Source: Abelmoschus esculentus
Taxonomy: Eukaryota > Streptophyta > Magnoliopsida > Malvales > Malvaceae
Direction of reading: 5' to 3'
Length of the DNA: 64,000 nt
Assembly: GCA_035048815.1 (NCBI GenBank)
Contig: JAUCBN010000013.1
Location: forward strand, 3,918,501 to 3,982,500
The notes beneath the pieces are model-generated. The model worked only from the letters and a program-made list of their open reading frames with translations. It made no database searches and had not been told where the DNA came from. Positions within the stretch are counted from its first letter, which is position 1; every line of letters starts with the position of its first letter. Shown here one piece after another: positions 22,885 to 34,014 of this stretch. The position numbers were made by a program, and so were the translations under genes.

Positions 22885-24200
22885 TAATGTGTGTTAGATA
22901 TGCGTAATTTAGTGCAAGTGAACACGTCACCAAGTAATAAAATGATAAGTATCAATTATCATCTCCTCAGGGATTGGTATACTTAATATGCTTCCTTTAG
23001 TCTTCTTGCTCTGTAAAATAAAAACACAATTAATTGAGTTGTGATTGAACTAAATAATAAAAACTTAATAAAGATAGAAAAATAATATAAGGAAGGTGGC
23101 TAGGATCAAGTTGTGCTGTATAGTGGAATTGATTAACTCGTTTCACTCCAATACAATTGTATAACACTACCTCGGTAAAACTACAGATTACTGCCTTGAC
23201 AATAAAAATACTCGTCTGCCGCGGTAATCCCTTGCTCTTGGGAAAACTTTACCAAAGTTCGACAAAGTGCCCTTAGATGACTTTGTTTATCCCTAAGTCG
23301 AAGTACTGTTGATGACCAGTCCTTGATGATACCTCCTGGCGTGAATCAATTGTAATCACCAACCAATCCCACACTTCTATTAGCCTCTGAAACTCTAAAC
23401 CTATTCCTAGGCTGAGTTAGTGTTCCATGGAAGAAACACCGTACTTATTCCTTTCGTGAATCTAACTCTCCCGATATTAGGTAAATGGATAACTTATAAA
23501 CATCTCTCCCAAGCTTGAATGTAAGAACAAGGAATAACAAAGAATAAGCAAACTTTGATATTTTATTGCATTGGAAACAAGAAACAAAGTTTGACTTCCT
23601 CACACTAATACTTTACAACTTTCACCTAAGCTTAAACAAAATTAGAACATAATGTAGAAGAAAAGAAAAACTAAAATTTCCGAATCTAATTCTATATTCT
23701 AAGCTATATGCTCTTCCCTTGGACGGCTATGCCTTATATAGGCTTGGCCTAGAGAAAACCTTTCCTAAGTAGAATACAACTTGGAGTAAGGAACAAGTCA
23801 TTTACATAAATCAAATATTTATAAGTTTATTTCTTCTAGAAGGCTTTCCCACGTGGCCTTATCTTTGGGTTTTCCTCTTGTTATCCAACTCCGATCCTTG
23901 GGCTTCTTGTCTAGCAATGTCCTCCTCATTTTTATCCTTAGCTTGCCTACCATATTGTTACTTTTCCTCTGCTTCATCGCATCAGGTCCTGCATCAGCCA
24001 TATTTCACTGTCGTGGTAATGTTTTTTCCTGTACAGATACAAAAATGCAGTAAAGTTTGCCTTTTCTGTAAATATTATCTTTAATAGCATAATCCTTAAA
24101 TATATCATATTAAGTCTATGCATTGGTCCAAGTAGGTGTAAAATTGATGATTAATTCCCATGAAAAGCGTAAAAAGTGATAGTGAGTTGAGCACTTATCA
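22885..24200 (-). mobile_element. Solo LTR of E2-type Gypsy element, unit 1 (1316 bp)
   Basis: Starts TAATGTGTGTTAGATATGCG (the intact copies start TGATGCGTG) and ends GAGCACTTATCA. It is flanked by AAGTG on both sides (22880-22884 and 24201-24205). The flanks and the duplication are identical to those of full-length E2 in unit 2, so both descend from one insertion that here collapsed by LTR-LTR recombination. Confidence 0.9.
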
Positions 24201-24205
24201 AAGTG

Positions 24206-24615
24206 TTTTTAGGTGGATTTGCATATAGAGAATGTCATGAAACCTTTGGAGGCTAGATATAGTCCTTAAACTTTAAGCATGCAAAAAAAGAATTATAGAT
24301 ATTATTTTAGCCTTACATTTACGTGCAATTATGAAATATACTTAATTAAATATTGATATCCTTGATTTTACAATCAGGACATAAAATTCTAGAAATTATG
24401 ATTATGTCCCTAAAATTTGTTCGATTAAATTAGGACTCGTTTCTCTTTAGTTTCAGTTGCAATTGAACTCGGTCCTTGCATGAACATATAGGATCTAATT
24501 AAAGCATTTTGAAAAGTAAAAGGAAAATTTTAATTTTTTAGGGTTATTTATCGGGGTGAGTCTTCAGATTAGCCTCGGTATTCCCCGTGTAGCTCGTTCG
24601 AGTCAGGGGGTTGCA
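24206..24615. other. Non-coding DNA between solo LTR and R2, unit 1
   Basis: Matches 61256-61688 in unit 2, which contains a short extra stretch (TTGGATAACGTCTAGACCGG) near 61655. AT-rich, no gene. Confidence 0.6.
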
Positions 24616-25926
24616 TAGCTCTTGGTCTGCTTAGTTTTCCTTTCTCTATTTCAATGATAGCACTCTCGTCTAACTATTGGGATCAAACTCCAGAGCTCAA
24701 TTTAGTTTATTCTTCTTCTTCTTTCGCTTTTATCTTTTCTTCTATTTTCTTTTTCTTTTTCTTTCTCTTTTTCTTGTATGACGACCCAGTTCTCTTTGTT
24801 TGGTCATTGAAAGAGGTCATCAAATATGGCGTTCTACAAATCTAAAATATTGACCTCTCTGGTCCTATCTTTCTTCTCTGCCTTCTTTCTATTGGAAGAT
24901 GGAACTCGAGCATTCAGAGTCTCTGTTGGGGTCATCTTTTGACCAATATTCACCTTTTCATGTAAGACTGCTTATCATATAAGTATGATGTATGAGCATT
25001 TTAAATTATACATGTGTTCATGATGTATGTTCGGAATGTACAGATGCAACCGATCTGTAGGTATGCAATGATGCATGAAGTTATGTTAACTATGTTTCAA
25101 AAAAAAATCATGCCACAGTCTTCGTTCGGTTAATCAGGTAAGATTCATTAACCAAAATATGTTCGTCTTGATGACATCTCTGTTCAATTTAGATTTGGTC
25201 TCTTATTATGTCATTTTGCGGACAATGATGCCCCACTCATAATCTTTGTATTCTCGTCTGGATCGGTATAAAGGTTGATCGGATGTCTCTGTGTACTAAT
25301 TTCATTTTTGTGCTCCTCGAGATACCTCAATGGAGGCTGACTCTTAGTCTTCTTTAATTCTTGAAAAAAAATTTATTTGCATGTATTTCTGATGCAAGAA
25401 AAAATTAAAAATGTACTTGATTTTAGTGTGTTGTAAAACAATTTAAGAAAAAGTTTACCCTCTTAAATTTCAAATACAATGACTTATTTACCCCAATTTG
25501 TCAAAGTTCAACTCTAATGAAAAATGTATTTAGAGGATCTTCGACTATCGCGGGGATATAGACAAATGCTTAGTCTCTTCTAAACCATCGAGCTTTCAAA
25601 AGGAACAATCCCTTACCTAAAGGCTACCCCTTTTTGTGTGGCTCTTTTTATCTCACTTTCTCATCCTGTCCCATTCTTCCCTCATTTAGGTGTCGATCAG
25701 GCACTTCGAAGTTTGACGTTTTTTGAAGAAGGTTAACCTTTGGGCGAAAGTGTAGTCTGAAGACAATCTCATTTAGTTTCGTCCCTAAATGATCATAATG
25801 GTCCTTGAAACCATGTAAGGTCTGGATCTATGGTTGGTGTAAAGATGTTTTCATTACTATTGTTACTCTTCTTTGGGAAATCAACTCATCGTAGTCCTTT
25901 GTCTCGAGAATACTGATGGAGCAAAC
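24616..25926. repeat. Direct repeat R2 (about 1.31 kb), unit 1
   Basis: Second copy of the R1 sequence, in the same orientation. Its end, GATGGAGCAAAC, is followed within about 30 bases by the truncated asparaginase exon of unit 2. This is the unit 1/unit 2 junction. Confidence 0.7.
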
Positions 25927-25949
25927 AACAATACCCCAAATTATCTATA

Positions 25950-28645
25950 TTGGCAGCGTCGGCACCGTAGGTGCCATTATCTAAATACATGAATGTCATC
26001 GTTTCATTAAAGGAAAGTAATGCTAATATTTGTAGCAACCCTTCTTTAAAACAAAAAAACTTAAGTGTGTAATAAAAAGAAGTGTAGTTAAAAAAGCAGG
26101 GTCATTAGTGGAAACTTTAAAAATTAGGTTGAAATTGGAAATTGGGACAAATGAAAATTAAATTAGGGTTTCAAATTGAGAATTGAAATTTATGGTTTTG
26201 AAAAATTAGAAATCTAGGGTTTGAAATTAGGGATAAAAATTAGGGTTTGAAAACACCTAAAAAGAAAAATAAAAAAGTGTAAAGATTTAAAAAATGGGTT
26301 GGAGTCGCCACCGGTCACTTTTGGTAGACCGTACATAGGGAAACCAAAGATTCGTTAAAAAACGTGTTTGAGAGTCGGTTACGATTTTAAAACGGTATTA
26401 GTGTTAAAAAACCACCTAAAATTAGAACCTTTATAATATACCGCTTAATTAATTTTGGATTTTATGATTTAAAGTGACATTAAATAAAAGTTTGTTTAAT
26501 GATTCAAATTTATTTTAATTTTATCATATCTTTATCCGAAGATAACACATACACCGCCACCATTACGTTTGGTAAGGCAATCCGTTACGACCGAATAAAG
26601 ATGTAATTATTAGGTTGATTAATTAATTGAGTTGACATGCAAGATAAAAATAAAGTAACAATATTATGCAAAAGTAAAATAAACAATACAAAATACAAGA
26701 TAAATAAATATAAGGCATAAATGAAAAATGCGTGATAAAAATAAAATACAATGTACATAAGAACCTAAATAAAATGCATGACATAAATATATACACAATG
26801 TAGCAAAATATAAATACATGACATAAAATAAATACATGAATAAATAAATATGCACAAAATAAACAATGTAACATAAATAATAAATATTAACATGAATATA
26901 AATATATAAATAAAAGATTAAATTGTAAATAAATAAATAAATTAGAGACCAAAACGAAAAAACTTAGACACTGGAAAGGACTAAAATAAAGGAGAAATAA
27001 AATATTAAGGACTCAAAACATGATTTATAAGGGAAGAAGGATTGAAAATGTGTTCCAAAATACGGAGTGGTCTGTTTGTAATAAAACCGATTTGAAATAG
27101 ATATTATAACCAATTTAGGGACGAAATTAAAAGACAGAACAAAGCCACAGGACCACAGGCATAAATAACGTGACACGGAGTACCTTAAGAAGAGATTTGA
27201 CCATTTTTAAAACAGGGGAAGTATAAAACACAAACACAAAATCATAACGCCTTCCCTTATTCACTTTATTCAACCGAAAACAAAAAAGGTTTAAAACCTC
27301 TGTCTTTGTTCATTTGGAAAAGGATGAACAATGGTGGCCGGAGAAAACAAAAGCAAAAAAATGATTCTTTTTCAAAACCCAAAGTCAGAAAAACGTTTCC
27401 TTTCTCTTCTTTAAAAACCACAACTCGAATCTAAACCCCCTTATATTTCAAAACCAAAACTTTTACTCGAAAAAAATGAAATCCTTCTTTGTTATTTAAA
27501 ACAGAAGCGAAGGAGACAAAGAGGCTAAAAAAAGCTTTCCCTTTTCACCGGCTCACCAAAGACGACCCAAATGTCGCGAGGCTTGTCGCCGATCGAAGAA
27601 ACGAGAAGAAGGAAGACTCGATTAAAAAGTAAAAACTAAACCCATTTTTTTTGTTCCCCTTTCAAAGCATGCAAAAACCCCTTTACATGATATTTTGATT
27701 CGGCTTTCTAGCCGGATTACAAAGGGGAAAACTTTAAAATATATATTGCCTTGCTGGAAATTTGTTTGTATGGATGTGTTTTCTGACATGGCTTCTGAAA
27801 TTCTCTAAATATTGTTGGCCGATTATCTCTGATATTGTTGGTTTGGTGGTGAACATCCTCTGCAATTATCAGTTTTTTTAGCCTCTGAAATTTTGTTTTG
27901 GCTCTTCTGTAGTACGTTTCTAACATGGTTTTGTTGTTGTTTTGGTTGCATGTGAGCATTGGAGGAGAGGGGACCATCACCGGAGAAGCATCCGATCGAT
28001 GATCGGAAGGCGAACGGGTTTCGAATGGATCTGGATGGTTGCGGTTGTGGTGCACGCGCTCGTGGGTAGCTGGGGCGTTGGCGCGTGGCGCATGACGGAA
28101 GACCATCAGCCATCTCTTCCTTTGATCTGGGCCGTTGGATCAAGATCAGATCCAACGACCAGATTAGGCTGCGCATAAGATAAGAGGCAGGGTTAGTTAG
28201 GGTTGCTAGGTTATCCGGTTTGAGTTTGGGTAAAGAAAACGGGCCTAGTTGTAACTTAATTTTTATGTTGGGCTATGTATTATTTATTTTCGGGCTTAAT
28301 GTTTTGGGTTATTATAAATGTATATTGGACTGTTAATAAAATTAATAAAATGGGCTACTATCTATATTGAGTTTTTTGTCTAATTCTGATTTATTTAATA
28401 TAAACATAATAATAATAATAATAATATATTTAATACTCATAAATAAGAATAATGAAAAAGAACCAAAAATAATAAACCCAAAATAAAATTATTAACAAAG
28501 AATAAGACTACGGCGAAGAATATATATATAATATTTTTTATTTTATAATTTATGATAAAAATAACTAATCTTAAAAGATAGATAATATGATAATAATAAA
28601 CGCACATATATAATGTATACTAATATTTTTCAATTTTTCAAAGAA

Positions 28646-28679
<34 letters not shown>

Positions 28680-29616
28680 TACAAATATACTTAAAAGAAC
28701 AAAATTCATATATTTAACATTTTTTGAATTTTGATTGATTTGATTTTTTATGAGAAATAAAGCCCATTATTCAAATAAAATAGAAATTAAGACCCGGGTT
28801 TAACACCCCGGATAAAATTAGTGATTATAATATTAAACGTGTATTTACCAGGATTGAGTTGGCCTCTTTTGCCAACTTAAGCATCCCAACATTATCGTCG
28901 AACCTTCGGTAATGAAGTATTCATTGTCCACCATCTCCAAGCCATAAAATAAACCAAACGCAAACTTATCTCAGTCAATATCAGGTGTCAGACATGAACA
29001 CGTGGGTAACGGAAACCAAGATTTCAAAGTATTTTAAAAATGTGGGTTTTAGACCGAACTACGGACCTGTTTCTTGGCAAACTCTTCGGCACCCGAAAGC
29101 TCAGATATAAATATGGTGATTTTTCCATTACAAGTCGGGCGAAGGACACTGAATTCTTAACGGTGGTTAAACCGGAGACGGTGCCGCATCGTCACTCCAA
29201 CTCGTCCATAACGTTATCTTCTATTTTCACCGTTCCATTCTCGACCGATAAGGGAAGATCCACGCCCGGAGTTAAACAAAGGATCCGTTTCTAGTTCTCT
29301 CACCTATACCAAAACAAAATCCAAAATTTATTTCCCTAAAGTAATGACTAAAAAATGTGAAATCTCTTAATTTATGTCCATTTTAATATTTAAATGTATC
29401 TAATCTCCATTATAACATATATTAAATGTTAATTGTTTAAACGAAAAGGAACATATTAGGATAAAAGAAACGGTGATCATACGACAAGTTCAATAACGTC
29501 AATAGCGGATAGATTAGAGTGTAGGAAGATGCTGATATCAAGACAACGACTGAGGAGCCTCTTAGCCTCCTCTTGTCTTTCTTTAAGTAGATTTGGGTCA
29601 ACACCGGCGTCACCAT
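25950..29616 (-). pseudogene. L-asparaginase / isoaspartyl peptidase pseudogene, unit 2
   Basis: Minus-strand remnants: exon 1 at 29616-29483 (GDAGVDPNLLKER.., SNLSAIDVIELV before a GT donor), exon 2 at 29303-29067 (VREL.. to KKQ), exon 3 at 28943-28849 (GLEMVDNEYFIT..LKLAKEANSIL), and a scrap of exon 4 at about 25953-25975 (complement of GGCAGCGTCGGCACCG). The exon-4 scrap is separated from exon 3 by the 2.8-kb insertion 26031-28829. Damage: the 5' end is replaced at the same point as in unit 1, one base is lost in the FSGAEEF region (about 29095), 8 extra bases lie in exon 3 (about 28900), the exon 3 acceptor AG is lost, about 70 bp are deleted at the exon 4/intron border, and the whole C-terminal half is gone, including the nucleophile Thr. 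The catalytic activity is absent. The 84-residue + strand frame at 29040-29294 is its shadow. Confidence 0.88.
26031..28829. mobile_element. LTR-type insertion (about 2.8 kb) in asparaginase intron, unit 2
   Basis: Begins TGTAGCAACCC right after GCTAATATT. The asparaginase intron resumes at ATATTAAACGTGT (28830), giving a 5-bp duplication ATATT (26026-26030, 28830-28834). The same insertion at the same base starts in unit 3 (63152), and unit 1 is empty (about 4575). It carries TTGGAGTCGCCACCGGTC and AACCTTTATAATATACCGC-type sequence seen in many plant LTR elements, and a related copy lies at about 38500-40620. Its right end is not a clean CA, so that border comes from the flanks only. No gag or pol was recognised. 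Trinucleotide (AAT)n runs lie at 28406-28427 and 28646-28680. Frames at 27717-28178 and 26623-26874 show no known domain. Confidence 0.65.
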
Positions 29617-30078
29617 TCTAGAACCAAACTTTTGTGTGTGAATCTAAAATCTCACGCAATAGAGCCATATGAAAAATCCTAGAAATAAAATTTAATCAAA
29701 ATTATTTAAAATATGTTTCTCATTTATTATTTGAAAAATGAAATTACTTAGGCATTTTTTTTGCTTTATTCTCGTTATTTTCAATATTATTAATTTTTTT
29801 TATTACTTTTTTTTTATATTTCTCTATTGCATTTATATTACATATAAGGAGTTGATTCTCCAATTCGTTGTACGATTAAAAGAAGCTTTCAACGTATAAA
29901 TATAGAGAATGATAATATGAATCTACATCGTTGATTTTTTATTAAAAATTTATTTTTTATCTCCTAAAATTTTATAGGTTCGTCCTTTAAAATAAAATCT
30001 TTTATCCGAAATATACAATAAAATTATGATATTGGACATATTTAAGTGTTTAATATCCTTTAATTTAAGGGTAAAGAG
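29617..30078. other. Intergenic DNA, unit 2, left part
   Basis: AT-rich, collinear with about 6064-6460 of unit 1. No gene is seen. Confidence 0.6.
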
Positions 30079-30628
30079 TAAGAGTTCTCATTGTCAGATA
30101 TCGGATCGGATCTGATTTTTTCGGATATTCAGGTTTTCGGATCGATGATATAGTGGTACGTATCCGATCCGGAAAAAAACATATATCCACATATTCAGAT
30201 ATCGGATCAGAAAGTTGGATATTCGATTATCCAAAAATATAATTTGATTAAATTAATTATTCTAATTTGAAGGTTGAATTTATTTATGAAAATTTTAGAA
30301 TTTCAAATATAATAAACAACAAATTATTAAATACATCAAGATTCACATTTATAAATGTTTAAATTTTTTAAAATTTTAAATATAACAAGTACTAAATTAT
30401 TGAATATAACAAGATTAATATTAATAAAAGTTTGAATTTTTGGATTTTTGGGTTTTCGAATAATCTAAAACTTATAATATTGTGATCTGTATCCGATTCG
30501 AAGAACTTAAAATGGGATCGGATATCCGATCCAAAAATAAAAATAGAATCAAATATCTTAATTTTTTGATCGGATCAATGGATAATCGAATTAGATTGAC
30601 TGAATCGAATATTTTTGAACACTCCTAA
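30079..30628. mobile_element. hAT-like non-coding element (550 bp)
   Basis: Ends are TAAGAGTTCTCA and, in reverse complement, TAGGAGTGTTCA. The flanks GTAAAGAG (30071-30078) and ATAAAGAT (30629-30636) form an imperfect 8-bp duplication. The interior is rich in GGATATCCGATCC/ATCGGATCGGA inverted motifs. It is absent at the matching place in unit 1 (about 6455). The 8-bp duplication and GTGTTCA-type ends fit a hAT MITE; no transposase is present. Confidence 0.65.
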
Positions 30629-30873
30629 TAAAGATGATTTTAATTTATTATTTAAAGCACCATCTATGAGAAAAAAAAATATTTTTTAAAGTGTTTAAAA
30701 AAGCTTAAGTAATAAAATACTAAATTATCATCGTCATCTTAAGATTGCCGGTGAAATTCTATTTTAAATATTAATTTTATTGAATAAAAAAGGAATACAA
30801 TAAAATTAGAAAACGAATTTTAAAAGAGTTTGGATTATACTTATTATTTTAATGGATTGTCCCGCCTACAACC

Positions 30874-33032
30874 TGTAACACCTCGATCCGGATGTCACAT
30901 TGGGCCTTCGGCCTAAAATCTGTATTTCAAAATTTCCTTTAAAGTCCAATAATAAAATAAAATCGAGTCCAAAACCAATCTATAAAATCTACTTAAATTA
31001 AAACAAGCCCAAAATAGATTATAGTACATATTACAAAATCATTTAAACATTCGACTCAAATTAAAATAAACAGAGTTACAAATACATATAGGGTTCAACA
31101 TAGTACTATGCCCACTATATCTAATAAGTGTACTCTGACAACACGGTCGATGTTAAGATCCGAACGTCGATGGTACTCCACGGGACCTGCTTCACTTAAC
31201 ATACGTACGAAAACACATTTCGAACATTGAGTCACACAAGCTCAGTGGATACGCCGAAATCGGCCCACATCATGTATATCAAAAGCAGTAAAGTATGACA
31301 TATAAATCTTGTGCATGGTATGATGGTCTAGCATGCTTGCCTAACACATGACATAAATAAGATGCATATTATCGCACACATTATATACGAATCAACAATC
31401 ACACAAGGTAGTGAGGCCCGCGTCCACACAACATCGGGATCCCATACTCAAGGATGAGGCCCGCGTCCATACAGCATCGGGATCCTACATTCGGGATTGA
31501 GGCTCGCGTCCATACAACATCGGGATCCTCCAATACCATACTTGGAATATTACATCGAGTATCTTCGAATGAGGCCCGTATCCACACAACATCGGGATCC
31601 TACATTCAGGATAGTCGTCAAATCATCACCCGAAATATTATATTGGATGTCCTTCGACGTGTTGCAATACTTTTAGATATCCAGATTTCCAACACACAAG
31701 GACTCGAACCACACAAGCGATCCACCTAGGATCTTACCACAATCAGATATATTAAGTCTTATCATACTTAAGTCTTTCAAGGTTACTATTATAAATTTTA
31801 GTTCGATAATTCGTTTTACAACTCTTAGATTAATGGAAATATTTATTAAAATCACCGAGTCCAAAACTCTACTCCAACCTAGACCAAAAGCATAGGGGTA
31901 TCGATACCCTTAGGTAGGGTATCGAAACACCCTACATCGATACTCAACCAAAGAGGGTATCGAAACATGGGTATCGATGCCAGTATCGATACCCTTTGAC
32001 CAACTCAAAAGTTAACAAAAAGGGGAAAAACCGCTTCGATACTGGTATCGATGCAATTATGCCATTGGAGGGTTCGGTATCGAACCATGGTTCGGTACCC
32101 CTGTACGATAAGCCAAAATTTACTCAGAGATATCGATACTAGTAGCCCGTGTATCGATACCCCCTATACGAAATGTAGGTCTACACTTAGAAATTTTAGA
32201 GATTCATCCCCAAACTCAACCTAATCGATTCCAAAGTCTTTCTACTCATTTTTAAGAGTGATTAGGATGTTTTAACATCAATTTCCAGTCATTTAACATA
32301 TTAGCTCGGATTTCACCATTAACAATCTCTATCAAGTAAACCAAGCAAACCAATAAACATACATGGTTTCTCTATATGCCATGCATTCTACCATGAATGG
32401 ATGATGAAAGAGAGAGTTGGGAGTACCAACCTTAGCAAGCAAAAACAACTAAGCAAGCTCCACACCTCTTCAAGTTTTTCTCCCTCCTAAACTTGATGAT
32501 GGCTCACAAGCCTCTTTCTCTAGAAGAGAAAGATGAAGAATAAATTAGCAAAGTCTTGAGATGAATTTTGAGCCTAAAAAACTTAGGAAACCCAGATTCT
32601 ATGCTTTTAAAACTCAACCCGAGCTCAAACCAAACCCCCCACCAAAACCTTCATCCTTACCAAAACAACACTGTCTTACCTTTTTTTAAAGATCACAAAC
32701 CCCTCTACAACTTACCCTTCTAGCACAAAACGAGATTCCATCATTAAACCCCCAAAACCTTACCTTTGATGATTGTTGCCAAGATAAGGGATGAAGAAAA
32801 TGCGATTGTAGGGGGTGATATCATGCTCTCTGCAATAGCATAAAAATGATGCCCCTAAACCCCATTTCTCCCTTTAACTTATTACCAAAAAGTCCTCAAC
32901 TAAAACTCATAAGCCCAACAACCATCAAGCCCCAAAAGCCTAAGGCCCAACTAGATAACTCGAGGCCTAAAACCAAAGCCCAACACCACGGGTTAACCCG
33001 ACACTCAGATACGAGAAATCCGGATCGTTACA
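30874..33032. mobile_element. Solo LTR (2159 bp) of a Gypsy-like family
   Basis: Starts TGTAACACCTCGATCCGG and ends GGATCGTTACA (TGTAAC..GTTACA). The flanks are CAACC and TATCC, a weak 5-bp duplication. Unit 1 lacks it (about 6690). It includes a minisatellite (31411-31612), a cluster of TATCGATAC motifs (31895-32165) and no gag/pol. Open frames at 31399-31864 and 32846-33049 arise from the repeat and have no domain. Confidence 0.7.
31411..31612. repeat. Minisatellite inside the solo LTR
   Basis: Four copies of GAGGCCCGCGTCCACACAAC followed by ATCGGGATCC, spaced 45-76 bases, with variants (GAGGCTCGCGTCCATACAAC, GAGGCCCGTATCCACACAAC). Confidence 0.8.
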
Positions 33033-33320
33033 TATCCATCAAGATATAAAAATTAATTGCTAAACAATAAAATTTATTTAAGGTAGTTGTTTATTTATTT
33101 TTAAATAAGTTTACTACTAGTAGTTAGAAAAGTATAACATTCAATTAAAATTTTAATATAAAATTGGATATTCAAATTTTTAACTAATTAAATATGATAT
33201 GATATCTAAAAATACACACCCTATTGAATATATAATATCAAATCAAACCCTAAAATATTAAAAAAATAAAGAAATCATGTAAAATGAATTATAAAATCAA
33301 TGTTTATTGAATAAAATTTA
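33033..33320. other. Intergenic DNA, unit 2, between solo LTR and MITE
   Basis: AT-rich, collinear with about 6700-6960 of unit 1 (AAATACACACC, ATATCAAATCAAACCCTAA). No gene is seen. Confidence 0.6.
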
Positions 33321-33740
33321 GGCATAAAAATAATTTTAATCTTTAACGTTTATAATTTTTATTATTTTTTACTTATTCTTTTTTTGATAAATTAGCTCTT
33401 AACTTATATCTTTTTGACAAATAGCTTATTTTTTAACTACCATGATAATTGAATCGTTTCAAATCTAACAATGATGATGTCATATGTATATTATAATATA
33501 TTTTAAATAACATGGTATTTAACATATTAAATATATATATATGAAATATAATTTTATTCTAATATAAAATATAAAATAATTAAAATTCAAATAAAATATT
33601 AAAAAATTAATTTATTCTAAAATAAAATGGTACTAAATGTTCTCAACCCTAAACGGTCCAATTATTATGTTAGTTAAAAAATAAATTATTTGACAAAATG
33701 ATAAAAATATAAACGTTAAGGGTTAAAATTATCTTTATGC
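33321..33740. mobile_element. MULE-like MITE (420 bp) with 9-10 bp target duplication
   Basis: The left end GGCATAAAAATAATTTTAAT and the complement of the right end GCATAAAGATAATTTTAACC form long inverted repeats. ATAAAATTTA flanks both sides (33311-33320, 33741-33750) and occurs once in unit 1 (about 6953), the empty site. A 9-10 bp duplication fits a Mutator-like MITE. The interior AT-rich arms are shared with the fold-back element at 36561. Confidence 0.75.
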
Positions 33741-33750
33741 ATAAAATTTA

Positions 33751-34014
33751 TTGGGAATTTATAAAAATATGGTATGTAATTTTTTTTTTTTGAAACATGG
33801 TAACTCTTAGATTATTTTTTTAATAAAAAAATCTGACTACTATATTTATTGGTATTTTCCCAAATTTGCTGCATCCCATAATAGATAATAATGGAATTTT
33901 CCCGTTTTGCAAAGCAACATACTAGGAATGGAGATCACTTGTTCAGAATAGGATTCAGAAGTGCATCTTAATTCCCTATACAAAGCTTTACAAAATCAAC
34001 CATTGTCCTCCAAG
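33751..34014 (+). promoter_or_regulatory. Shortened 5' region of subtilase B
   Basis: Collinear with subtilase A upstream DNA until AGGAATGG (about 33930), then jumps to AGATCACTTGTTCAG, the counterpart of A at 7481. The A-type TATA-like CTATATAAAG reads CTATACAAAG here (33976-33985). The promoter of B may be weakened or replaced. Confidence 0.55.

Noticed and set aside
27717..28178. Three overlapping frames of 78-129 residues in the 26031-28829 insertion
   Set aside because: Overlapping on both strands, Pro/Arg-rich, no domain, inside a repeat that recurs in unit 3.
31411..31612. CRISPR-like array
   Set aside because: Plant nuclear DNA, only four units, variable spacing, no associated genes; it is a minisatellite.
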